Positions 33,926 through 42,838 of a DNA stretch of 64,000 bases are shown piece after piece. The stretch is from Beroe forskalii (taxonomy: Eukaryota > Ctenophora > Nuda > Beroida > Beroidae). Positions within the stretch are counted from its first letter, which is position 1. The number at the start of each line of letters is the position of its first letter. The position numbers and the translations under genes are program-made. The stretch covers positions 682,001 to 746,000 of the forward strand of contig WFMF01000034.1 in NCBI GenBank assembly GCA_011033025.1. Reading direction: 5' to 3'. The notes beneath the pieces are model-generated. The model made no database searches. It saw only the letters and a list, made by a program, of their open reading frames with translations, and was not told the DNA's origin.

Positions 33926-34872
33926 GTGTTTGACGCTAACCTCTAGCTCACACTTACTACCTTCAGTGTTTGACGCTAATCTCTAGCTCACACTTACTAC
34001 CTTCAGTGTTTGACGCTAATCTCTAGCTCACACTTACTACCTTCAGTGTTTGACGCTAACCTCTAGCTCACACTTACTACCTTCAGTGTTTGACGCAAAT
34101 CTCTAGCTCACACTTACTACCTTCAGTGTTTGACGCTAATCTCTAGCTCACACTTACTACCTTCAGTGTTTGACGCTAATCTCTAGCTCACACTTACTAC
34201 CTTCAGTGTTTGACGCTAATCTCTAGCTCACACTTACTACCTTCAGTGTTTGACGCTAATCTCTAGCTCACACTTACTACCTTCAGTGTTTGACGCTAAT
34301 CTCTAGCTCACACTTACTACCTTCAGTGTTTGACGCTAATCTCTAGCTCACACTTACTACCTTCAGTGTTTGACGCTAATCTCTAGCTCACACTTACTAC
34401 CTTCAGTGTTTGACGCTAATCTCTAGCTCACACTTACTACCTTCAGTGTTTGACGCTAATCTCTAGCTCACACTTACTACCTTCAGTGTTTGACGCTAAT
34501 CTCTAGCTCACACTTACTACCTTCAGTGTTTGACGCTAATCTCTAGCTCACACTTACTACCTTCAGTGTTTGACGCTAATCTCTAGCTCACACTTACTAC
34601 CTTCAGTGTTTGACGCTAACCTCTAGCTCACACTTACTACCTTCAGTGTTTGACGCTAATCTCTAGCTCACACTTACTACCTTCAGTGTTTGACGCTAAT
34701 CTCTAGCTCACACTTACTACCTTCAGTGTTTGACGCTAATCTCTAGCTCACACTTACTACCTTCAGTGTTTGACGCTAATCTCTAGCTCACACTTACTAC
34801 CTTCAGTGTTTGACGCTAATCTCTAGCTCACACTTACTACCTTCAGTGTTTGACGCTAACCTCTAGCTCACA
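33926..34872 (+). repeat. 40-bp tandem array, about 24 units
   Basis: Units read TGTTTGACGCTAATCTCTAG followed by CTCACACTTACTACCTTCAG. They are exactly 40 bp and nearly identical, varying mainly at TAAC/TAAT. The array lies between the TATA box and the first ATG of the KDZ gene. It has no spacers, so it is not a CRISPR array. Confidence 0.95.
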
Positions 34873-34981
34873 TTCTGACACTCCGTGGTCGAGATTTTGC
34901 TCCCCATCAGTTTTAGTGGAAGAGTCCTTAATCCGACCCAGTTTTTGATTGGGAGTCCTTACTCCCAACTTCCCAATCATC

Positions 34982-37900
34982 ATGGATGATTCATTAATAA
35001 CGTCCTATTGCCAGTTGATAAGTAGTGAGCAGCTTATTGGCGACTACTTCGGTATCTATGTCCACAAGTTAGGGGACCCACTTCCTCCCCTATCGTGCAC
35101 ATACTCAGAAGATTTTACTGTATGTAGCTCTGTTGTGCTGCAGCTAGACTGCGGGTCTTGGGTTTTCATCACAAATGCAAAAAACCGACCCAGAGAACAA
35201 TACGTTAATCTGTTTTGCTCCAACAGGGTAAACTTCACTTACCCTCTACCTGATAGCATCAAGGTATTGATCAGACACTTTTTCCCGAGTAAGCAAACAG
35301 TAAATGTATTTTCTAGCAATACTGGCGTGGATACTAATGGTTCAGTCTTGGCCTTACTCAACCTTTATGGCACCTCTCTATTTAATCGAATGATAGATTC
35401 TGCTAAGCTAGCGCAGGAAGATGTTTATGATTCAGTGGTTAGTGCATTCAAACAGTCTGTGTCGGATAAGAGAGTCGTTCGGTTTACTGACAATGAAATG
35501 TACTCAGTATTCATCCCACTTGGGGATTGGCCGAAAGTATCATATTCAGTTGAAGTGTTCAGTGACGAGGAAATGGTTACTTACAGGGCCAATAAGTCCA
35601 AGAAGCTTCAACGTGATATCTCAGCTACTTCCAATGTTAACATTGCATCAGTAGCATCTTCGGTCACTGCTAAAACGGAAGATCCAATTTCTGACTATGT
35701 GCTGTCAAGTGACGATGATGACTTTGAGATCCCGGTCTTTTCAGACAAAAAACCAGACCAGGTTGATCCTGTCACACGTCTTGCATCAATTAGAGCACTT
35801 GTTGATGATTCCTCTGATAAACAAACATCGTATTCTAATCCCATTTCACAGTCTAATCCATCTAAAATGGAAGTTTCTGTAGCCAGCAATTCACCAATTA
35901 GAAGTTCAAAAAACCATGATGAAGTTTTTGTTGAAACATCCACTCCTTCGAATTCTATTTCAAACGGTGTTGGCAATGATAAAGTCAAACCTAAAATTCC
36001 AGTTGACACAAAAAGACTGTTGCCAAACCCACCAACACTGCGACAGTTGCCAAACCCACCTATTACTTCATCCGTCAAACGTATTCAAACTGATCCTAAT
36101 TTGGTTAATTCTGCTGATAGAAGTGATAATCCAACCAGGCGCGATATTCATATTCTTGATCAGCACCTCGGAGGCAAGGATAAAGGCTCAAAATTGGTTT
36201 CCGAATACAAATTGAGAATGAAATGTGATCTACAGTCTTGTCTGAATACTACAGTGAAATTCCCTCTGCACTATCACTGCTTATTCTGTAAGGTTTGGCA
36301 GTATAAAGATTTTAAACGTGCCGTTAGTCACATGCTGAAATGCAAAGATTCTGCGTCAAGAAGTGTGCCAGTTGGAGATGATACTGGCAGCAGTGTGCCA
36401 GTCGTAGCTGATGATACTGGCAGCAGTGTGCCAGTCGTAGCTGATACTGGCAGCAGTGTGCCAGTCGTAGCTGATACTGGCAGCAGTGTGCCAGTCGTAG
36501 CTGATACTGGCAGCAGTGTGCCAGTCGTAGCTGATACTGGCAGCAGTGTGCCAGTCGTAGCTGATACTGGCAGCAGTGTGCCAGTCGTAGCTGATACTGG
36601 CAGCAGTGTGCCAGTGTCAACTGATACTCATACTGGCAGCAGTGTGCCAGTGTCAACTGATACTGGCAGCAGTGTGCCAGTGTCAACTGATACTCATACT
36701 GGCAGCAGTGTGCCAGTGTCAACTGATACTGGCAGCAGTGTGCCAGTCGTAGCTGATACTGGCAGCAGTGTGCCAGTCGTAGCTGATACTGGCAGCAGTG
36801 TGCCAGTCGTAGCTGATACTGGCAGCAGTGTGCCAGTCGTAGCTGATACTGGCAGCAGTGTGCCAGTCGTAGCTGATACTGGCAGCAGTGTGCCAGTCGT
36901 AGCTGATACTGGCAGCAGTGTGCCAGTCGTAGCTGATACTGGCAGCAGTGTGCCAGTCGTAGCTGATACTGGCAGCAGTGTGCCAGTCGTAGCTGATACT
37001 GGCAGCAGTGTGCCAGTCGTAGCTGATACTGGCAGCAGTGTGCCAGTCGTAGCTGATACTGCCACTGGCAGCAATGTACACATCGTTGTTGAAAGCAGTA
37101 TGTCATCCTTATTAATTCCTTGTTGGGACAACAAGAAATCATCATGTGTTACTAGTAGTAGTACGAAGAGGAAGAAGGTTAAACATTATCATTGTAAATA
37201 TTGCGGCCATGCTCATGTTTCTAAGTCGAGGATGAGTAAGCATGTTCTGAAGTGCGAGGCACAGCACGTTTCGGCCCCTGTTCCTATGGTATCAAATGAT
37301 GGTCGTGCGAACAAGAAAATGCATAAAGCTGACCGATCTAATGCTTTGCAGGCAGAGCTGATATGTCCTAAGATGAGTATATGGGCAGTTAGAAACACTC
37401 TCCAGGGACCAGCTGCCCCAATCCATGTGACTTGCAATAAGAAGGGATGGGAGTGTAGTTCAAACATTTGTCAGGATACATATAACTTCCATGCAAACAA
37501 CCTGCAGCCTAGTTTTGTTTGCGATCATGTGCAAGCATGTATTGATAAAAATTCGTCCTCATCATCAGCTGTAAGTGTAGCCGACCTCTTTAATGATCAA
37601 ATTTCACTAAGTAGTTTCAGTGAATCTGACAGGGAATCTATCACCACATTTTGTGCAGATGCTAAAAACTTAGGCACCCCTGTTATCAGGCAGTATATCC
37701 CTACAATGGTGGATAGTAGCGCTACTTCTCGCTACATCTATTACAGTGTATTTGCCGGGACAGGGGATGTAAAATATTATAGTAAGATGGGCCGTGTAAT
37801 TGTAACCTACGACAGGAGACTAAAAACGCACAAGTGCGAATGTTCCACGCCTTCTTGTAACCATAAGAAAATCAGCACGTTGATATCCCAGGGTAGTACA

Positions 37901-38281
37901 GAAGTAAGTTCTGACCGCCCTGAAGATGAAATCAATCAAGAGGAGGTTACATTTGCTAACGACATGATGGATTACGTTTTAGAACATAAACCGATCCCTT
38001 TTGATATGTCTCCGTATTATGACATGAAACCGATGAAAGAGTTTGAACCATGTGAAACTTCTTGTCACAAATGTAATGTTGATCTGGTTGTTTCCAATAT
38101 CAACAGGAGGGGTACAATCTTTGAAATGTTTAAGAAAACAACGGGGGTGACTATCATAACTAAAAAATGCCCCTCGTGTTCGACTGAATTCCGTTATTCA
38201 GAACACAAGGACGGGTATTTTAATTTCAACAACAACTCTATCTTTTCATCCTTACTCATGGAAGTTGGTCTCAGGTCTTGA
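34982..38281 (+). CDS. KDZ element protein 1: zinc fingers, repeat linker, SWIM-like finger and zinc ribbon
   Basis: 1,099 codons from the first in-frame ATG (MDDSLITSYC); the frame is open 11 codons further up, but without a Met. A Ser/Asp-rich N-terminal part leads to a C-x2-C-x12-H-x3-C finger (HCLFCK...HMLKC, about 36270-36340). Next comes a linker of about 23 tandem GSSVPVVADT repeats, then a second finger of the same spacing (HCKYCG...HVLKC, about 37190-37255). Further on is CECSTPSCNH (C-x-C-x4-C-x-H, SWIM-like). Near the end are CHKC and CPSC with GYFNFNNNSIFSSLL, typical of the region just before the KDZ catalytic core. The ORF stops 15 bp before the next one opens. A 45-bp intron (38268-38312, phase 1) would join them; a frameshift is the alternative. 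Confidence 0.75.
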   Translation: MDDSLITSYCQLISSEQLIGDYFGIYVHKLGDPLPPLSCTYSEDFTVCSSVVLQLDCGSWVFITNAKNRPREQYVNLFCSNRVNFTYPLPDSIKVLIRHFFPSKQTVNVFSSNTGVDTNGSVLALLNLYGTSLFNRMIDSAKLAQEDVYDSVVSAFKQSVSDKRVVRFTDNEMYSVFIPLGDWPKVSYSVEVFSDEEMVTYRANKSKKLQRDISATSNVNIASVASSVTAKTEDPISDYVLSSDDDDFEIPVFSDKKPDQVDPVTRLASIRALVDDSSDKQTSYSNPISQSNPSKMEVSVASNSPIRSSKNHDEVFVETSTPSNSISNGVGNDKVKPKIPVDTKRLLPNPPTLRQLPNPPITSSVKRIQTDPNLVNSADRSDNPTRRDIHILDQHLGGKDKGSKLVSEYKLRMKCDLQSCLNTTVKFPLHYHCLFCKVWQYKDFKRAVSHMLKCKDSASRSVPVGDDTGSSVPVVADDTGSSVPVVADTGSSVPVVADTGSSVPVVADTGSSVPVVADTGSSVPVVADTGSSVPVVADTGSSVPVSTDTHTGSSVPVSTDTGSSVPVSTDTHTGSSVPVSTDTGSSVPVVADTGSSVPVVADTGSSVPVVADTGSSVPVVADTGSSVPVVADTGSSVPVVADTGSSVPVVADTGSSVPVVADTGSSVPVVADTGSSVPVVADTGSSVPVVADTATGSNVHIVVESSMSSLLIPCWDNKKSSCVTSSSTKRKKVKHYHCKYCGHAHVSKSRMSKHVLKCEAQHVSAPVPMVSNDGRANKKMHKADRSNALQAELICPKMSIWAVRNTLQGPAAPIHVTCNKKGWECSSNICQDTYNFHANNLQPSFVCDHVQACIDKNSSSSSAVSVADLFNDQISLSSFSESDRESITTFCADAKNLGTPVIRQYIPTMVDSSATSRYIYYSVFAGTGDVKYYSKMGRVIVTYDRRLKTHKCECSTPSCNHKKISTLISQGSTEVSSDRPEDEINQEEVTFANDMMDYVLEHKPIPFDMSPYYDMKPMKEFEPCETSCHKCNVDLVVSNINRRGTIFEMFKKTTGVTIITKKCPSCSTEFRYSEHKDGYFNFNNNSIFSSLLMEVGLRS
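36371..37065 (+). repeat. 30-bp coding minisatellite in KDZ protein 1
   Basis: About 23 units of ACTGGCAGCAGTGTGCCAGT plus CGTAGCTGAT, with a GTGTCAACTGATACTCATACT variant in the middle. CTGGCAGCAGTGTGCCAG is an imperfect palindrome. The long minus-strand ORFs here (QYQLRLAHCC) are shadows. Confidence 0.95.
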
Positions 38282-38312
38282 CATAAAAATACATCATTGA
38301 CGTCCTTCCTAG

Positions 38313-39766
38313 ATATTGTAAGTATTGCGTCAAAGTTTAAGTATAATGTCCATTTGATACTGAATGCAATTAAATCGTATTTGTCACTCAAAGACATGGG
38401 CTATACCGACAACTTTTCTTGTCTGAGGTGTGGAAATCATCCCATTTACCTTGATTATGATGTGATACGGAATGTTTGTTTCGATGTTGATCCCTCTGAC
38501 ATTGAAGATCATACATATTCTAGCTTTTCTGAGTTTTTCCAGGATTGTCGTAAACATGATTTATGCAGGTCTTACCTAAATCCCAAATCACAGCATTATA
38601 GTAGCAATGTCAACAGTTTTGCTGTCAAACTATCTCAATCCCTACCTCCATTCATTTCTCCTAAGAACTTTGACACATTAGGACCCTATACTAGGCCTTT
38701 GATTGTTAATGATCGGCCAGAAGAGATATCTCTTCCTTTAGAGAGAATTGAACAGATTGCAAAAGGCAAGAACTCGTATAGAGAGTTAAAAAATTTGTGC
38801 AAGAATTTTAAGTTAGACACTCGTGGGGGCAAGAAACACATGGTTGCTAGACTAATCGATTATGAGCGCAATGCCGAGGTGTATTCAATAATCCGTAAGA
38901 AATTCACTAAGCTGACTGGAAAATCGGGAGGCATTCTTAGAGCATTTTGTCCTCATGGTATAACATATGCACTAAAATTCCTAGTATTGCCTGAGTCAGT
39001 GGCTGATTACACTCATGTTCTATCAGGGTTCAAAATTCAGCCCAATTTCAACTTTTCTGATATAGCATCCCTCCTTGCTAAACATACCAACAATCATTAT
39101 CCTGGTTTTTTCAGACCCTATATGGGTCGCATAGATGATCCATCTGATGCCCTATCTGATTTATACAAGGATGGTAGAAAGAAGGCTATGTTTGATTTCA
39201 GCAACTATGTAACAACTCAAGTTGACGTTTCAAACCTGAACCATGATTCAGCACACCCTGTAAGTAAAATGTGCTCTGTTTTGTCACTGTATGATAGATT
39301 CCACGAGCCAAATCACCATGAATTTGACACTCATCTCAGATCTATCGACAGCACTAATTTGGTTGGTACACTGAATACTTCAGTAGCTGAGCAGCAAAAC
39401 CATGTGCTTAGTCTGAAGAAGAGCTATTGTAATGAGATGAAATCCTCTCAGCACATGAAGCTTGTAACTTTTATAAGCAGTTCACACAATCAGAGGATAA
39501 ATGATAACTGGATATCACTCCGAAAAAAGAAACAACCTGATGTCAACTTTTCTGTTGACGATCTTGGTTTTCTTTGTGTTGAGGGGATTGATAAACCTAT
39601 CCTAGATCACTGTAATTTGGACTTCGTGAGTACAAAATCACCATTTCCTGTCTCCCTCTTGCAGGATCCGTCTGGAAGTTCTTCAGCTTTAAACTCAGTA
39701 GCATATTCTCTAGCTCATTCTCATGCTGCAGACCCCGTTTGCGAGGCGACACAATGTTTGACATAG
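38313..39766 (+). CDS. KDZ transposase core with SAP domain
   Basis: Open frame from 38297 with no ATG near its start, consistent with a downstream exon (acceptor CCTTCCTAG|AT at 38312). FSCLRCGNHPIYLDYD gives a Cys pair and the likely first catalytic Asp (near 38453-38461). A SAP-like helix-turn-helix follows at about 38785-38860 (ELKNLCKNFKLD...MVARLIDYE), usually DNA-binding. CPHGITYALKFLVLPESVAD then NFSDIASLLAKHTN (Asp near 39059), and NTSVAEQQNHVLS (Glu at 39389) match the order of conserved blocks in KDZ transposases and the related vertebrate HMGXB3 domain. The catalytic assignment is inference. There is no stop within the core, so this copy may be recent. It ends TAG 7 bp before ORF3 opens. 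A 72-bp phase-0 intron (39737-39808) could join them. Confidence 0.75.
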
Positions 39767-39772
39767 CCCTTA

Positions 39773-41104
39773 TTGTCCTTTGCCAGTTGCAAAACCGATT
39801 ACTGCCAGACGACTCATTTTTCGATCAAGCAATTCGTTGATAAGAAGCTCAGTGACAATGGACTGACAGCAGATCCGATTTCTATCCTTAAATCCTGTTT
39901 CTTGCCTGATCTAAAAACAGCTGGAGTGTTGCATTCCATTCATGAAGCAACTACGTCAAACATGAGCTTATCAATGCAAAATTGCTTGAAATTCGACAAG
40001 CCCAATGATTTCATTTTTCTATCAAGGCCTTCTAAAATAGCGTATTTCAATGGACCTAAGACTCATTTCGACTTTCCGTTTCGTGGCAATGTTTTACGCT
40101 ACAAACTTGCCGCTTTTGTCTCTAAAACACATCACGACAACGTCTATTCAAGCTCGTCTTGCTTATCTGATACATACTTTACAGTTTGTAATATCAATAC
40201 AAGCAAAATTGACGAAGTAGTTTTCTTAGAAACGTCGAGAACAGCAGAATATCTGATTTTTAAACTCGATGCACCACTAAAAGCGAAGGAATCATTTACC
40301 CCCAGGGATGGTAACTTGAAAAGATCAGTGAACAATATTGCTGACGATCCTTTTGAATTCACAACACTTCCCAAATCATCGAAGAGGGTGAAAGTCAAAG
40401 TTTCTAGTAATCAACTTGTCAATTCCCCGAGTCATCAGTGGCTCCAATATTCTGATACTGGACGCCTTGATTTATTTTCAGATCAGTTCCGGATTTGTCA
40501 CTCACAGAATCAGAAATATGACGATATTATCGTTAACTCGTATGCTCGAATGTGCCAAATAAACAGGAGGAATAGCTTCATATACCAAGATAGCTGCTTA
40601 AGTACCCCTTTCACAAGCTGCTTCGGAGGGTTTAAATCAGTAGACGCCAAGTTCATTCAAATTATCAATCGAAGTAATGAGCACTGGTTTTGCGTTTCAA
40701 ATGCGTTAACATTCATCTCAGAACCCAATGTTGTTGAAATTTTCGACTCCCTGGTTCATGGCTCTCTACGTACCATGAATGTTGTTCCCCATTATTTGAC
40801 AAGGCACATTTTACAGTTGAGGCCTAACACTGATTGTATTAGGTATGTTAATGTTCAGCAACAAGCTCCAGGAACGGTTGATTGTGGACCCATGGCGCTA
40901 GGATTTCTATGGAGTCTCTCTCACGGGCACCATCCTAAAGTGTACGACCAACTTCAAGCTGGGATGATCAGGAAAAGAGTCCGGGAGAGTTTTATAAATA
41001 ACAGGTTTTGTCCTCCATGCAATACCTCACCTAGAAATTACCCTAAATCTGTTTTGAAAGAGTTTAAACTCAATGGCAGTACTGGACAATTCAACTTAGC
41101 ATAA
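39773..41104 (+). CDS. Ulp1/adenain-like C48 cysteine protease of the KDZ element
   Basis: 443 codons. The C-terminal third has the Ulp1 catalytic layout: His in NEHWFCVSN (about 40680), Asp in EIFDSL (about 40745), Gln in VQQQAPGT and nucleophile Cys in VDCGPMALGF (about 40882). C48 proteases cleave SUMO-like or polyprotein junctions and are common passengers in large DNA transposons. The N-terminal two thirds is not recognised; it has a basic patch KSSKRVKVKV. The frame starts without a useful ATG, which favours splicing from the transposase ORF. The minus-strand ORF 40144-40398 is a shadow. Confidence 0.75.
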   Translation: MSFASCKTDYCQTTHFSIKQFVDKKLSDNGLTADPISILKSCFLPDLKTAGVLHSIHEATTSNMSLSMQNCLKFDKPNDFIFLSRPSKIAYFNGPKTHFDFPFRGNVLRYKLAAFVSKTHHDNVYSSSSCLSDTYFTVCNINTSKIDEVVFLETSRTAEYLIFKLDAPLKAKESFTPRDGNLKRSVNNIADDPFEFTTLPKSSKRVKVKVSSNQLVNSPSHQWLQYSDTGRLDLFSDQFRICHSQNQKYDDIIVNSYARMCQINRRNSFIYQDSCLSTPFTSCFGGFKSVDAKFIQIINRSNEHWFCVSNALTFISEPNVVEIFDSLVHGSLRTMNVVPHYLTRHILQLRPNTDCIRYVNVQQQAPGTVDCGPMALGFLWSLSHGHHPKVYDQLQAGMIRKRVRESFINNRFCPPCNTSPRNYPKSVLKEFKLNGSTGQFNLA

Positions 41105-41815
41105 TTGCGCAGCAGAATGGAAAAATGGTTTGGTTGCTTGATTACCGAACTATTCTCTATATGATACTATTATAACATATATTTTGTATCATTTATCAAC
41201 TTATTAATGAGTTCTGTTTTTATAAAATGATATTCAACGTATTTTCAGTGACAGTAACGGCCGCAGATTCGGCTGATGTAACGATACAACATTCAACAAA
41301 ATGTATAACGAATATGACAGTCAATCAGTATGACGCCCAGGATGTTTATTAACAAACCAGTCAGTGTATTGATTTATGAATACATTAAAAATTGCCATGC
41401 CGATAAAAGTGGCAAATCTTCGATGAAGAGCCTAGGACTACGAATGCCTTCATTTTTGAAGTAGCTGGCAAAACATTATTTGAAACATTTATTTCTGATA
41501 CTTTTTAATAAGAAATAGATAAATACATCAAACTGTATTACCTATTTCTGTATTTATTTCATTATTTCAAAACAATATAAACCAGTTTACAATTGCTTAT
41601 CAGAAGCACAAGGGAGGGTAATAGATCATTGTTGTTTTCCTTTGATCGGCGGACTTAGAGGGTCACTAAATTTCAAAAATACCCTCTTTCAACCTTCACG
41701 GGGTCCCTCCTGTTGCCTCTGGGACTTTTAAAACCCAGGGAACCAAAAGTCCGTTATCTCTGCACAGATCATTAATTAACTAACGCTCATATAATCAACG
41801 GCGCAACTTTGTGTT
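41105..41815. other. 3' flank of the KDZ gene
   Basis: AT-rich non-coding sequence with several AATAAA-like words and a weak hairpin (GACTTAGAGGGT with ACCCTCTTTC) near 41650-41700. Presumed 3' UTR and right end of the element. Confidence 0.4.
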
Positions 41816-42838
41816 TTTTGGGTTTAAAAATCACGCAGAATATGTCGATAGAAATCAAATTTGGGTAGTTTTAAAATTCGGCCTTTTTGGGCCATCGTGG
41901 GGCCCAAAATTTGCCAAAATTTAGGATGTCTAAAAACACATTTGAGTCAATAGAAATCAGATGCATCCAAGTAAGAAAATGCACTTGAGAAAATGTGGAT
42001 GCATTTTCTCAACTTTAAAGAAAATGGTTTTGTGCGTGTTTTATTAAAGTATTAAGGCCTGAATATGATCAGAAATGGTTGAAACATGAAAGTATAGTAA
42101 ATTCGAGTTGCCCTAGGCGATTTTTAAGAGTTTTGGTAAATTTTGGGCTCCACAATGGCCGAAAAAGGCCCAAAAAGGCCGAATTTTAAAATTGCCCAAA
42201 TTTGATTTCTATCGACTCAAATGTGTTTGTAGACATCCTAGGACACATTCTGCGTGGTTTTTAGACCGAAAATCGCTAAAATCCGGCCCTGAGGCGATGC
42301 ATCCAAGTGAGAAAATGGACTTGAGAAAATGTGGATGCATTTTCTCAACTTTTGAGAAAATGGTTTTGTGCGTGTTTTAAGGCCTGAAAATGATCAGAAA
42401 TGGTTGAAACATGAAAGTATAGTAAATAAGAGCTGTTGCCCTAGGCGATTTTCAAGAGTTTTGGTAAATTTTGGGCCCCACAATGGCCGAAAAAGGCCCA
42501 AAAAGGCCGAATTTTAAAATTGCCCAAATTTGATTTCTATCGACTCAAATGTGTTTGTAGACATCCTAGGGTCACACATTCTGCGCGGTTTTTAGACCGA
42601 AAATCGCTAAAATCCGGCCGTGAGGCGATGCATCCAAGTGAGAAAATGGACTTGAGAAAATGTGGATGCATTTTCTCAACTTTTGAGAAAATGGTTTTGT
42701 GCGTGTTTTAAGGCCTGAAAATGATCAGAAATGGTTGAAACATGAAAGTATAGTAAATACGAGTTGCCCTAGGCGATTTTTAAGAGTTTTGGTAAATTTT
42801 GTGCGTGTTTTATTAAGGCCTGAAAAGGCCTTTTTGGG
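41816..42838 (+). repeat. 326-bp satellite, mostly plus-orientation block
   Basis: After a short reverse-oriented piece at 41830-41935, plus-oriented units follow. The same 62-63-codon frame (MPKFDFYRLKCVCRHPR) starts at 42192 and 42520. It tracks the repeat, with no sign of selection. Confidence 0.9.

Larger units (their letters stand above)
33486..41815 (+). mobile_element. KDZ-type (Kyakuja/Dileera/Zisupton) DNA transposon
   Basis: About 8.3 kb between two blocks of the 326-bp satellite, so the borders are set only by where the satellite stops and restarts. Inside, in order, are a TATA box, a 40-bp tandem array, and three same-strand ORFs encoding zinc-binding, transposase/SAP and Ulp1-protease parts. 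That domain set is typical of KDZ elements. I found no terminal inverted repeats or target duplication by eye, so the exact ends are unresolved. Confidence 0.65.

Noticed and set aside
33926-34872. 40-bp regular repeats as a CRISPR array
   Set aside because: The units are contiguous with no unique spacers, and the setting is eukaryotic.
36324-37145. Three long minus-strand ORFs (HCCQYQLRLA, LLPVSATTGT, YDWHTAASIS repeats)
   Set aside because: They are the complement of the 30-bp coding minisatellite in KDZ protein 1; the plus strand is the one with flanking zinc fingers.
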